Positions 38,988-47,637 of a DNA stretch of 64,000 nucleotides are shown here, piece after piece. The DNA comes from Chitinimonas sp. BJYL2 (GTDB lineage: Bacteria; Pseudomonadota; Gammaproteobacteria; Burkholderiales; Chitinimonadaceae): the NCBI RefSeq assembly GCF_027257935.1, contig NZ_JANZKW010000002.1, forward strand, positions 855,722-919,721, written 5' to 3'. Each line of letters begins with the position of its first letter. The first letter of the stretch is position 1. The translations under genes and the position numbers were made by a program. The notes below the pieces were generated by a model that was not told the DNA's origin, made no database searches, and saw nothing but the letters and a program-made list of their open reading frames with translations.

Positions 38988-39503
38988 TTACTCAGTCCGT
39001 ACAGTCGCCCTTACTTCAAACTCCACCGTCTCCAAGCGCTCGCGCATCACCACCTGCTCCCGCACCAGATAGGCCTGCACCAGGCCCTGTTGTGCCGCGA
39101 GCAACGCAACGTAGTCCAGCAGCGCCTTACGATCCCGCGCCTCACCCCGCAACACGATCTTGCCGTTGCGTTTATCCGGCACGAACTCCAGCAACTCCAC
39201 ATCCGCCTTGGCCGCCCCTTCAATCGCCCCAAACACGGTTTGCCACGCAAAGCCGCGCTCAGCCGCCAAGGCCTGCCACTGCTGCTGCGTGGCCAGACTG
39301 GCGTTACTGGGTTTGGTCACAGTGGGCTTTAACTGCTTGGCGCGATGCGCTTGGACTTGGATTTCCAGTGCGAGCACAGCTTGGTGATTGTCATAAAGGC
39401 GGGTGGCGAGCCAGATGCTCACCCCCATCAGCAGCACGATAGCGCCGATTAGGTACACCGGTACCGGACGACGGGGTCGCAGCAAGCGTTCGAGTTCTTG
39501 CAT
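38988..39503 (-). CDS. PilN-like secretion alignment protein
   Basis: A 171-residue PilN/GspL-C-terminal-like protein: a short cytoplasmic N terminus, one transmembrane helix (about 16-36, YLIGAIVLLMGVSIWLATRLY), a coiled coil with VLALEIQVQ, and a ferredoxin-like periplasmic domain ending RLETVEFEVRATVR. It would form the inner-membrane platform with the PilM- and PilO-like proteins. It is the last gene of the operon and starts 3 bp after the PilM-like stop. Confidence 0.85.
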   Translation of the reverse strand: MQELERLLRPRRPVPVYLIGAIVLLMGVSIWLATRLYDNHQAVLALEIQVQAHRAKQLKPTVTKPSNASLATQQQWQALAAERGFAWQTVFGAIEGAAKADVELLEFVPDKRNGKIVLRGEARDRKALLDYVALLAAQQGLVQAYLVREQVVMRERLETVEFEVRATVRTE

Positions 39504-39506
39504 CGC

Positions 39507-40295
39507 TTAGCTCCACACCGTTTGGGTGAGTACCGAGGCCGTTACCTCACCCAGGGTGACCTTGATGGCCTCCGGCAGCTTGAGCTGCTCAGCCGGCTTG
39601 GTCGACCAGTACTGCACATGGGTGATCTCCGAGGAGGTGGCAGCAAGCCGCGTCAGCAAGCGGCGGAGTGCTTGCTCCGCATTACCGGTGACGGGTTCCG
39701 CTTCACGCTTGATCAGCCCACGTCGATCCACCACCAAGGCGCACAGCCGATCGGCTTGTTCCAGTAACACGACGGTCTGCTTGCTCTGTCGCACCGTGCG
39801 ATGACGGTAGTAAGCTGCCGCCGATACCGGCAGCACCTCCGAGAGCTTCAGCCCCTTGGCGGTGATCAGCTCATTCAGTTGGGCCAGCCAGGTCGCAGGC
39901 AAGGCATACGCCAATCCCAAACGCTCCGGTGCGGCGAACTCGGCATGCATCAGGTAGCCGTCCAATGCGATCCCTGCTGCCTCAAACCGCGCCTGCGCAT
40001 AGGTTTGCCACTCTGCAGGCTTGGTCAGATCAGGTTGCCAAGGCAAGGTGATGATGCGTGCTGTCGCATCGCTCACCAGCACTGAGACACGGCCTTTACG
40101 CAAACCGCCGTTGGCGACCTGCTCATCCAGCACGGAAGCCAGCGCAGTTAAGTCTGGTGCGGTGCTTTGCGATGTCGTTGCAGGGGTTGCGGGGCTTGAT
40201 GGGTTCGGCAGCGCGATGACCTGCTTGCCACGCGCCAGCCAGCCATGCGACTCGAACAACCCGACTGACAGGGACTCAGGCCACAAACGTGACAC
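39507..40295 (-). CDS. PilM/GspL-like cytoplasmic platform protein
   Basis: A 262-residue protein without membrane segments. Its actin-like fold resembles the cytoplasmic part of GspL/PilM (LSVGLFESHGWLARG, PVSAAAYYRHR, VVLLEQADRLCALVVDRRG). It should link GspE to the PilN-like protein downstream. Conserved ATP-binding motifs are weaker than in PilM. Its start overlaps gspE by 20 bp. Family assignment rests on context as much as sequence. Confidence 0.75.
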   Translation of the reverse strand: MSRLWPESLSVGLFESHGWLARGKQVIALPNPSSPATPATTSQSTAPDLTALASVLDEQVANGGLRKGRVSVLVSDATARIITLPWQPDLTKPAEWQTYAQARFEAAGIALDGYLMHAEFAAPERLGLAYALPATWLAQLNELITAKGLKLSEVLPVSAAAYYRHRTVRQSKQTVVLLEQADRLCALVVDRRGLIKREAEPVTGNAEQALRRLLTRLAATSSEITHVQYWSTKPAEQLKLPEAIKVTLGEVTASVLTQTVWS

Positions 40296-42012
40296 GGTTT
40301 ACCTCCTGCAGGGTCGTCTGGCCATTACGCACCAGCTCCAGCGCGATATCACGCAGGAAGCGGGTGCCTTCCTTGCGTGCCTGCTCTTTCAGCGCCCGAA
40401 TCGAGGCACGGTTCACGATCATTTCTCGAATCTCGTCGGTGAGGCGTAGCACCTCCGCCACCGCACGCCGGCCTTTGTAGCCCGTACCCCGGCAGTGACT
40501 ACACCCCTGCCCTGCCCGGAATCGATAGGTCTGCGGATCAGTGATGCCCGACTCGGTGAGCAGTTCGGCATCGGGCGTCACATCCACCGTGCATTGTGGG
40601 CAGTTCTGGCGAACCAGACGCTGTGCCACCACACCGGTCAGCGAGGACACGAAGTTGTACGGGTCCACTCCCATGTGCATGAAGCGGCCAATCACATCGA
40701 AGGTGTTGTTGGCGTGGACCGAGGTGAACACCAAGTGACCCGTGAGCGCAGACTGCACGGCGATCTGCGCGGTATCGGGGTCGCGGATTTCGCCGACGAG
40801 GATTTTGTCGGGATCGTGGCGGAGGATGGAGCGCAGGCCTACCGAGAAGGTGAGGCCCTTTTTTTCATTCACGGGGATCTGGAGCACGCCGGGGAGCTGG
40901 TACTCGACCGGGTCTTCAATCGTGATGACCTTGTCTTCGCCGTTGTTGATCTCAGTGAGTGCCGCGTACAGCGTGGTCGTCTTGCCACTCCCCGTCGGGC
41001 CGGTCACCAGCAACATGCCGTAAGGCTCGGACGCCAATCGGCGCAGTAGCCGGATTGTCTCGCTATCGAACCCCAGTGAATCCAGCGTCAGACGTTGCAA
41101 CTGATCAATGAGCGCCTGTTTGTCCAGAATCCGCAGTACCGCATCTTCGCCATGGATGCTGGGCATGATCGAGACGCGGATATCAATATCTCGCCCTTTA
41201 GACGCCACGCGGAAGCGGCCATCCTGTGGCACGCGCTTCTCGGCGATATCGAGTTCTGCCAATACCTTGATCCGCGCAATCGTCTGCTCGGCCAGCAAGG
41301 GGTTGTTGACCATGGCAATGCGGTTGAGCACGCCATCAATCCGGAACTTGATCACCAAGCCTTGCGGGACCGACTCCAGGTGGATATCGCTGGCTTCGTA
41401 GCGCAGCGCATCGAACACGGTGGAATTGACCAGCCGCACAGCCGGGCTGGCCTCACCCTGAATCGCGGTCAGCGTCAGGTCACCCGTACCATCACGGGCC
41501 AGCTCAATGACTTCTTCCACCCCCACGGCTTCAGCGACGGCGCTGAAGCTGGCCTCATGCCGCTCCAGCTCCTGTCTGAGTGCACGCGGATCAACCAGGT
41601 AAACCTCAGCGAGCGTTTGGCCCAGCTCGGCCAACCAGGTACCCAGCTCACTATCGAGTGGCTGCGCCGTCAGCGCGACCGGTTGGCCTTGGGCATCCAT
41701 ACCCACCAGCACCGTGTGCTGGACCATGTCGGCATAGGACGCGTGACTGAAGTCGGGCGTGATGGCCCAATCGTCGGCGCCGCTCAGCACCGGGTAGCCG
41801 GTCAGCTGGCCGGCTTGGTTCAGCAGTTCAGCCCGCAGATGACCAGTGCGCTCGACGAGGACGTCAAGCCAGTCATGTACCGGGGTCGCGGCCAAGGTGG
41901 CGGCGTGAAGTTGGGGAAGCGTCAGCACAGTGTTTCGCGTCGTGTTCGGGGGCGTAGGCGTTGTTGTTCGGTGGTGGGTATCGGGTGTTGCGTGACGGGC
42001 CGTGCTGTTCAC
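40276..42012 (-). CDS. gspE: Type II secretion/type IV pilus assembly ATPase GspE
   Basis: A 578-residue hexameric ATPase. The N terminus is Thr/Pro-rich and disordered (1-30), then N1E-like (about 35-160) and the ATPase core. Walker A is GPTGSGKT at 338-345, the Asp box ITIEDPVEY near 364-371, Walker B ILVGE at 404-408, and a zinc-binding tetracysteine Cys471, Cys474, Cys504, Cys507. It powers pseudopilus assembly. Its start overlaps the gspF stop by 1 bp. Confidence 0.95.
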   Translation of the reverse strand: MNSTARHATPDTHHRTTTPTPPNTTRNTVLTLPQLHAATLAATPVHDWLDVLVERTGHLRAELLNQAGQLTGYPVLSGADDWAITPDFSHASYADMVQHTVLVGMDAQGQPVALTAQPLDSELGTWLAELGQTLAEVYLVDPRALRQELERHEASFSAVAEAVGVEEVIELARDGTGDLTLTAIQGEASPAVRLVNSTVFDALRYEASDIHLESVPQGLVIKFRIDGVLNRIAMVNNPLLAEQTIARIKVLAELDIAEKRVPQDGRFRVASKGRDIDIRVSIMPSIHGEDAVLRILDKQALIDQLQRLTLDSLGFDSETIRLLRRLASEPYGMLLVTGPTGSGKTTTLYAALTEINNGEDKVITIEDPVEYQLPGVLQIPVNEKKGLTFSVGLRSILRHDPDKILVGEIRDPDTAQIAVQSALTGHLVFTSVHANNTFDVIGRFMHMGVDPYNFVSSLTGVVAQRLVRQNCPQCTVDVTPDAELLTESGITDPQTYRFRAGQGCSHCRGTGYKGRRAVAEVLRLTDEIREMIVNRASIRALKEQARKEGTRFLRDIALELVRNGQTTLQEVNRVTFVA

Positions 42013-43199
42013 TAGATGGCGTTGGCCAGATCAAAGATCGGCGTGTACAGCATCATCACGATGCCGCCGATGATGAGCCCGATGACAACCATCAAAACGG
42101 GTTCAATCAAGCGACCCGCGACATCAATCCAGGTGGCGACCTCCTGGTCGTAGAAGTCGGCAATGCGTTCCATCATGTCGTCGAGGTTGCCGGAGGACTC
42201 TCCCGCCAGCAGCAAACGCTGGGCGACCTCGGTACTCAGGCGGTGCTCGGGGAAGACCATCGACAGCGGCATGCCCTGCGATACCTGAATCGCGGCGGCT
42301 TGCAGATCACCCCGCATCGCTGGCGACAACGACGCCTCCGTCATGCGCATGGCGGACAGCACGCTCACCCCGCTCTTGAGTAGCATGCTCAGCGTGCGAT
42401 ACAGCCGCGCCAGTTGCAGGATCCATAGGCGCTCGCCCACCCAAGGCATGTTCAGCAATCGTCGCGACACCCAGGCACGCGGCACAGGATGAACCAGCAA
42501 GGTGACGATGCCGGCCACGATCAGGAAGAAGGTCGACCAGGCAAACACGCCGTGTTCGCGCACAAAGGTGCCCCAGAGCTGCACGAGGCCGGCGACTTGG
42601 TTGTTGCGGGCGCTCACATCGTCGAACACCGCACTGAAGCGCGGCACCACGTAAAGCATCAGGAATGCCACCACCAGAAAGCCCACGCCAATCAGAATCG
42701 CCGGGTAGATCGCCGCCGAGATCAGCTTGCCGCGAATCTCGTCGATCTGCTTCTGGTAGTGCATGAAGCGGCGGATTGCGGCGCGCACCGTACCGGTGGT
42801 CTCACTGGCTCGTACCATCGCCACATACAGCGGCGGAAACACCGAGGGCAGATTGGCCATGGCTTCCGAGAGCTGTTTGCCCTGCTGCAGGCTGGTCAGC
42901 AAGCTCGCGTACACCGACTGATGCCGCCCTGCTCTATCGTTCCGGCCCAGAATCTCGATCGTGTCCACAATCGGCTGGCCTGCCTCCAGCAGCGAATGCA
43001 GCTGCTGGTTGAACACGGTCAGATTGAATGGGCTGGCGCGAAATCCGGTCGGCATGCCGCTACCCACGGCATCGAGCGTGAGCACGCGGCCACCCGCCGC
43101 CACGATCACATGGCGTGCTTCGTCCTCGGTGGCGGCTTCCACCTCATGCCGTGCCACCTCACCGGTATTGGCGAGGGCCTTGATCCGGAACCGGGCCAT
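42012..43199 (-). CDS. gspF: Type II secretion/type IV pilus inner-membrane protein GspF
   Basis: A 395-residue polytopic platform protein. Two GspF domains (about 65-190 and 270-390) are separated by hydrophobic segments: KLISAAIYPAILIGVGFLVVA, FFLIVAGIVTLLVH and IEPVLMVVIGLIIGGIVMML. Motifs such as LSTEVAQRLLLAGESSGNLD are typical. The ATG at 43199 has AAAGGA 5 nt upstream; the frame is open to 43223. It works with GspE to extract and assemble pseudopilins. Confidence 0.95.
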   Translation of the reverse strand: MARFRIKALANTGEVARHEVEAATEDEARHVIVAAGGRVLTLDAVGSGMPTGFRASPFNLTVFNQQLHSLLEAGQPIVDTIEILGRNDRAGRHQSVYASLLTSLQQGKQLSEAMANLPSVFPPLYVAMVRASETTGTVRAAIRRFMHYQKQIDEIRGKLISAAIYPAILIGVGFLVVAFLMLYVVPRFSAVFDDVSARNNQVAGLVQLWGTFVREHGVFAWSTFFLIVAGIVTLLVHPVPRAWVSRRLLNMPWVGERLWILQLARLYRTLSMLLKSGVSVLSAMRMTEASLSPAMRGDLQAAAIQVSQGMPLSMVFPEHRLSTEVAQRLLLAGESSGNLDDMMERIADFYDQEVATWIDVAGRLIEPVLMVVIGLIIGGIVMMLYTPIFDLANAI

Positions 43200-43265
43200 A
43201 GAATCCTTTAGCTCCCACTCCAAGCAACGAACATAGACAAGTCAGATGACGAGCGCAGCGAGGTT

Positions 43266-43362
43266 CCCCCGCGGCGGCGGGGGCGGAGGGGGATGGACTC
43301 AATCAGGGGAGCGCCACGATTTACGCCCGCACTACCGGTGAGCGCTCGGGTTTCCCGAGCGC
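43266..43362. promoter_or_regulatory. Two GC-rich hairpins between gspG and gspF
   Basis: The 211-bp gap holds CCCCCGC/GCGGGGG (43266-43272 with 43277-43283, 4-nt loop) and GCGCTCGGG/CCCGAGCGC (43342-43350 with 43354-43362, 3-nt loop). They may stabilise or partly terminate the major-pseudopilin message, so that GspG is made in excess over the assembly proteins. No strong T tract is seen. Confidence 0.5.
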
Positions 43363-43410
43363 CTGTCCTGCACGTACCCACTCGCAGCTGGTCGAGACTC
43401 ATACAGGCGC

Positions 43411-43839
43411 TCAGTTCCAGCTCACCACATCGGCATCGTCATCAGTCCCGCCGGCCTTACCATCCTTGCCGTAGGAGATGATGTCAAAGTCACGGCCATC
43501 CTGGCCGGGCGAAGTGTACTTGTAGGCGTTGTTCCACGGATCAGCCGGGATGGCCTTCTTGAGGTAAGGACCGCGCCACTTGCCCTCGCCGGCAGGGGCG
43601 GCAAACAGCGCAGCCAAGCCTTGATCGGTGGTCGGGTAACGGCCCACATCGACACGGTACTGATCCAGCGCCTTATCAAAGGCATCGATCTGGGCCTTGG
43701 CCACCTTCTGTTCCGAGCGACCGATCTGCCCGAAGTACTTGGGGCCCACGAAGCCGGCCAAGAGGCCGATGATCAGCAGGACCACCAGCAGTTCCAGCAG
43801 CGTGAAGCCGCGCTGTTGGGTCTTGTTTGCTTGATACAT
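43411..43839 (-). CDS. gspG: Major pseudopilin GspG
   Basis: A 142-residue type II secretion major pseudopilin. The class III signal QQRG-FTLLELLVVLLIIGLLAG has Gly at -1 and Glu at +5, then the GspG domain with GRYPTTDQGLAALFAAP, KWRGPYLKKAIPADPWN and a C-terminal DGRDFDIISYGKDG calcium-site-like loop. The ATG at 43839 has AAGGA 7 nt upstream; the frame is open to 43899. It would form the pseudopilus shaft. Confidence 0.96.
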   Translation of the reverse strand: MYQANKTQQRGFTLLELLVVLLIIGLLAGFVGPKYFGQIGRSEQKVAKAQIDAFDKALDQYRVDVGRYPTTDQGLAALFAAPAGEGKWRGPYLKKAIPADPWNNAYKYTSPGQDGRDFDIISYGKDGKAGGTDDDADVVSWN

Positions 43840-43864
43840 AGTGCTTTCCTTGTTGTTAAGCATC

Positions 43865-44320
43865 TCAACTGGGTTGATACACAAACTGCCAATCCACATA
43901 CCGCTTGGCGCCGGTAAAGCTCACCAGCACCTCAGGGAAATCCGCCACCTTGATCGGGGCGCGGGTCGAGAGCGAATACACGCCCATCACCCCACCATCG
44001 GGCGCGGGCACCAGCCCCCAATCAGGCGTCCCCGTGATCGGGTCACGATACAGTCGACGTAACGGTCGGCGTGTTGTCGTCGCTCGCTCGTCCAGCAACA
44101 GAGCTTTCAGATCGGGTGGGTAACGCTTCACCGTGCCCGGCGTTTGCACGTAGTACTGCTGAATCGCGTTGCGATAGGCCTGCCCCACATACAGCAACTC
44201 GGCTTCACGCTCACGCCACTCGGCGGTCTTGGCGTTCTCCACGGCCCGTAAACTCAGGGTCGTGAGAATCGCCACGGCAAACAGTGCCACGGCATAGCTG
44301 TAGCCACGCTCGCGCTGCAT
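43865..44320 (-). CDS. Minor pseudopilin lacking Glu5
   Basis: A 151-residue pseudopilin-like protein. The prepilin site RERG-YSYAVALFAVAILTTLSL is intact, but position +5 is Val rather than Glu. The globular part has PDLKALLLDERATTTRRP and GLVPAPDGGVMGVYSL. Loss of Glu5 is a feature of GspK tip pseudopilins, though GspK is about twice as long. The ATG at 44320 is preferred (AAGGA 9 nt upstream) over an in-frame TTG at 44329. Possible tip subunit. Confidence 0.82.
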   Translation of the reverse strand: MQRERGYSYAVALFAVAILTTLSLRAVENAKTAEWREREAELLYVGQAYRNAIQQYYVQTPGTVKRYPPDLKALLLDERATTTRRPLRRLYRDPITGTPDWGLVPAPDGGVMGVYSLSTRAPIKVADFPEVLVSFTGAKRYVDWQFVYQPS

Positions 44321-44322
44321 GC

Positions 44323-44718
44323 TTACCAATCCTTGTACCAGGTGCCGTTGCGCGCCTTGTTCGGGGCACTGCTTTTGACGTCCTGCACCACGCCCAAGCT
44401 GGCATCCTCGGACGTGACGACCACCCAGCTCTTGTTACTCTCGGTAAACGGGTCGACCGGGATAGCCCGCAGGTACTTCTGTTCCACCAGATCGTCGAGC
44501 TTTTCTGGGTACTTGCCTTTGTCGGCGTAGAACTTGTCCAGCGCATCGCGCAGGATGTACAGATCCTCCCGCAAGACGTCTTCCTTGGCCTTGTCGAGAT
44601 TGGCGAAGTACTTGGGTGCGGCAATCGACAGCAGCATGGCGATGATCGCCATCGCGACCAGCAATTCGATCATCGTGTAGCCGCGGATCAGGGAATGGGT
44701 GCACAAACGTTTACGCAT
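44323..44718 (-). CDS. Minor pseudopilin (GspG-like)
   Basis: A 131-residue pseudopilin with signal LIRG-YTMIELLVAMAIIAMLL, Glu at +5, and a GspG-like body (YILRDALDKFYADKGKYPEKLDDLV, AIPVDPFTESNKSW, NGTWYKDW). The ATG at 44718 is preferred because AAGGAG lies 8 nt upstream; a TTG at 44727 is the alternative. It sits 2 bp from the neighbouring pseudopilin genes on either side. Confidence 0.87.
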   Translation of the reverse strand: MRKRLCTHSLIRGYTMIELLVAMAIIAMLLSIAAPKYFANLDKAKEDVLREDLYILRDALDKFYADKGKYPEKLDDLVEQKYLRAIPVDPFTESNKSWVVVTSEDASLGVVQDVKSSAPNKARNGTWYKDW

Positions 44719-44720
44719 GC

Positions 44721-45224
44721 TCACCACTCCTTGTACGCCAAGCCGTTAAGGCCCAGTTGCGTCGAGGTCGAGTACACGTCAAACACATCGTCACCAGTGC
44801 GCGGGTTATCCGGTGGGGAGTCAAAGCTGCGCACACCCCAGCTCTCTGCGGCGGGTACGGTCGCATCCGCAAAGAACGGATCGCGCGGCAGGCGCCGCAG
44901 GAAGTACAGCTTCTTGCCGGGCACCTTGGCGTTCTCTACACCGGCCGTCAGGTCGGTCAGGCTGGGCGGATAGCCGCTCTGACCGGGCAGAACGGCAATG
45001 AAGCCATCAGTCGAGGCACGCTTGTACGCATCAATCGCCATGCGTACATCGCGCAAAGCCCGGCGCAGCTCCATTTCCTTGCTGCGCTTCACCGTGGTCT
45101 GCGCCAGGGGAATCGCAATCGAGGCCAGCAAGGCGACGATGGCGAGCGTAGCCAGCAGCTCGACAAAGCTGAAGCCGGTCTCGCGCCGCGATGCCCTACC
45201 CCTTGAAACTGCCCACCCGATCAT
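44721..45224 (-). CDS. Minor pseudopilin (GspG/GspH-like)
   Basis: A 167-residue pseudopilin. The leader is long (MIGWAVSRGRASRRETG) and cleaves at ETG-FSFVELLATLAIVALLAS, with Glu at +5. The body has DVRMAIDAYKRAS, LRRLPRDPFFADATVP and ends LNGLAYKEW like the neighbouring pseudopilins, a sign of gene duplication. Its start overlaps the secretin stop by 4 bp (ATGA). Confidence 0.88.
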   Translation of the reverse strand: MIGWAVSRGRASRRETGFSFVELLATLAIVALLASIAIPLAQTTVKRSKEMELRRALRDVRMAIDAYKRASTDGFIAVLPGQSGYPPSLTDLTAGVENAKVPGKKLYFLRRLPRDPFFADATVPAAESWGVRSFDSPPDNPRTGDDVFDVYSTSTQLGLNGLAYKEW

Positions 45225-47629
45225 GGTGCGACGCTGACCTTGTGCACGATGGGGGTCACCGGGCGAACAATCGCCTGGCTGCTCCCCACCGGGGAAATGC
45301 GCAGCAGACTGATTTCGGCTTCAGCCGGCGCCAAGGCTTTGAGTTCCACGGTCATCAAACGGCCATCCCCCTTCACGCCCGTCGCTTCGCTGCTCGACAG
45401 CCCAACCGAAATCCGGCCGCTTTGCTTGTCCACGATCTGGCTGAAGTTGCCCTTCCCGTCCTTGCTGAAATACGTGCCTTCCTTCACCGACACGACTTCA
45501 AACTGGGCCGGGTTATAGGCCAGTTGCAGGGGGGCGGCGCGCAGCAGTTCGCTGCTGTCGAGCGCCAGATTCAGTGTGAGGGCCTCGCCGACCTTGCTGC
45601 GGTTCGGGCCGTCCCAACGCAGGCGCAAGGGGCTGGTGTTGGCCAGCATTTCGGCGGCTTGTGGGGGAAGCGCGTTGTCGGTTCCGGCTTGTGCAGCAGC
45701 CTGGGCGGGGGCGCTAGCAGGTGTGGGACTCGCGTTGCTGGCAGCGCTCGGGTTCGCGGGTGCTGCCGGGTTCGATGCCGGCTGAGTCGTCGGTGCGGCA
45801 GCGGAAGTATTCGGGTTCGAGAGGGTGCGCAGCTGCAAAGGCTTGGTGCGCAGGATCGATTCCGAACCAGACCAGAACGCTTCGGCTGCTGGTTCCTTAC
45901 GATCCGCATTGCGGATCAGGCGCGGCGTGATCGACAGGACGATTTCAGTCTTGCGACGGTCATCCTTCTGGCTGGAGAACAAGCGGCCCAGCAGCGGCAA
46001 GTCACCCAATAGCGGAATCCGGTTCGCGGCCGAGCGGTCTTCGTCGCTGATGAGCCCGGCCAATACCTGGGTCTCGCCATCCTTGAGGCGCAGCACGCTG
46101 CTCGCGTTGCGGGTACCGATCTGGTACGCCTGCGAACCGCTGCTGGTTTTGACGGTGTTGACCACCGAGCTGACTTCGAGCGAGACCTTGAGGCCAATCT
46201 CGTCGCGCAGATGCACATCGGGTTCGACCTCAAGTTTCAGGCCCACATCGAGGTACTGGATGTTCTCGGACAGGAAGCCATTCGGTGTCGTGGTCGTGGT
46301 CACCACGGGGACCTTGTCGCCGATGAGGATCTTGGCTTTCTCGCGATCTTTGACACGGATGCGCGGGTTGGCGAGCAGGTTGGCGTCGCCGTCTTCCTTG
46401 CGCAGGCTGAGCGTGGCCGTGGGCAGCGTCACGCCCAGCTTGTCGGAATTCAGGTTCTTTAGGTCGCTGAGCTTGAACGTCGGCAGCGTCGACGTCGTGC
46501 TGCCGCCGGTGCCGGAACTGGTGCTGCTGGTCAGCGGGGCGACAGTGAACTGGTCGGTCAGCTTGATGCCCAGGTCCAGCAGGCGCGAGCGGTTGATTTC
46601 CAGCACTTCGACTTCGAGCATCACTTCGGGCTCGTCGAGGTCGTGCAAGGCGACGAGTTTTTCGGCGAGGACGATGGTTTCGGGCGGTTCACGCAGTACC
46701 AACAGGTTCAGCTTGTCGTCCACGAACACGTCTTTGATTCGGAGTACCGTCTTCAGCAACTGGGCGGTCTGCTTGGCCTCCGCCGTGGCCAGGTAGAACG
46801 CACGGACGACCAGTTCCTGGTACTCCTTGGCCTTGGCTGGCGTGTTTGGGTAGATGAGGACGCTGGTGTCGTTGAGGATTTTCTTGTCGAGCTGATTCGT
46901 CGTGAGGATCACGTCGATCGCATCTTCAAGCGCGGTCTGGCGGAGGAACACCGTGGTGCGCTGATCGGCCTTCACTTCGCGGTCGAAGATGAAGTTGATG
47001 CCGGTAGTGCGCGACAGCGCCTCGAACACCGTTTTCACGCTCGCATCACGGAATTCGAGATTGATGGGCTTTTTGTAGAGATTGCTCAGCGAGGGCGTCG
47101 TGAGCAGCTCTTTGGATTGCAGCGCTTCAATCTCGCGGCGGACGGCCTTGGCTTCGAGTTGATCCGGCACGGCTTCGAGAGCGCGGCTGGCGAGCTTGAG
47201 GGCCAGGGTCGGATCGTTCCGCTTGAGGGCGTCACGAGCTTGGGCAGCATCCTCGTTGGCTTGGCGCAGGCGGGCAAGCTTATCGAGGCCGGATCGTGCG
47301 CGTTCGTTGTCGGGGTCGAAGCTGAGGATGGATTGGTACTGCTGTTGGGCTTCCGTCTCTTTACCAGAATGCAAATTGGCATCGGCTTGGGCCAGCAGGC
47401 GGCTGACGGCTTTGTCGCGGTTCTGCAGCCAGTCGGTTTTGTAGCGAACGTCCTGGGGGGAGAGTTCGGCGGCCTTTTGCAAGTGCGGGACGGCTTCGGC
47501 GTAATTGCCGCGGGCCATTTCGTCCATGCCGGTGCCGTGGTGGTAGACCGAGGCACAGCCACTCAGGGCCAGAGCAACAGACAGCAACGTGGCGCGCACG
47601 GTCAGGCGGGGGAAGTCAGAGAAATGCAT
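45221..47629 (-). CDS. Outer-membrane secretin (GspD-like) with C-terminal cohesin-type domain
   Basis: An 802-residue secretin. It is a predicted lipoprotein (lipobox LSGC, Cys25), then TPR-like repeats (about 35-165), a secretin/TonB N-terminal short domain (about 185-245), N1 ring domain (about 265-335) and the beta-barrel secretin domain (about 390-595, with LLANPRIRVKDREKAKILIGDKVP and EIVLSITPRLIR). After an Ala/Pro linker (about 625-665) comes a cohesin-like domain (about 670-800: LAYNPAQFEVVSVKEGTYFS). It forms the outer-membrane pore. The cohesin tail is unlike classical GspD and recalls secretins of diverged T2SS-like loci. Confidence 0.92.
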   Translation of the reverse strand: MHFSDFPRLTVRATLLSVALALSGCASVYHHGTGMDEMARGNYAEAVPHLQKAAELSPQDVRYKTDWLQNRDKAVSRLLAQADANLHSGKETEAQQQYQSILSFDPDNERARSGLDKLARLRQANEDAAQARDALKRNDPTLALKLASRALEAVPDQLEAKAVRREIEALQSKELLTTPSLSNLYKKPINLEFRDASVKTVFEALSRTTGINFIFDREVKADQRTTVFLRQTALEDAIDVILTTNQLDKKILNDTSVLIYPNTPAKAKEYQELVVRAFYLATAEAKQTAQLLKTVLRIKDVFVDDKLNLLVLREPPETIVLAEKLVALHDLDEPEVMLEVEVLEINRSRLLDLGIKLTDQFTVAPLTSSTSSGTGGSTTSTLPTFKLSDLKNLNSDKLGVTLPTATLSLRKEDGDANLLANPRIRVKDREKAKILIGDKVPVVTTTTTPNGFLSENIQYLDVGLKLEVEPDVHLRDEIGLKVSLEVSSVVNTVKTSSGSQAYQIGTRNASSVLRLKDGETQVLAGLISDEDRSAANRIPLLGDLPLLGRLFSSQKDDRRKTEIVLSITPRLIRNADRKEPAAEAFWSGSESILRTKPLQLRTLSNPNTSAAAPTTQPASNPAAPANPSAASNASPTPASAPAQAAAQAGTDNALPPQAAEMLANTSPLRLRWDGPNRSKVGEALTLNLALDSSELLRAAPLQLAYNPAQFEVVSVKEGTYFSKDGKGNFSQIVDKQSGRISVGLSSSEATGVKGDGRLMTVELKALAPAEAEISLLRISPVGSSQAIVRPVTPIVHKVSVAP

Positions 47630-47637
47630 GGCGGGCT

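Noticed and set aside
39508..39530. TTTGGGTGAG half-match to the operator palindrome at the 3' end of the PilM-like gene
   Set aside because: Only one half-site matches, the left arm differs, and it encodes conserved C-terminal residues.
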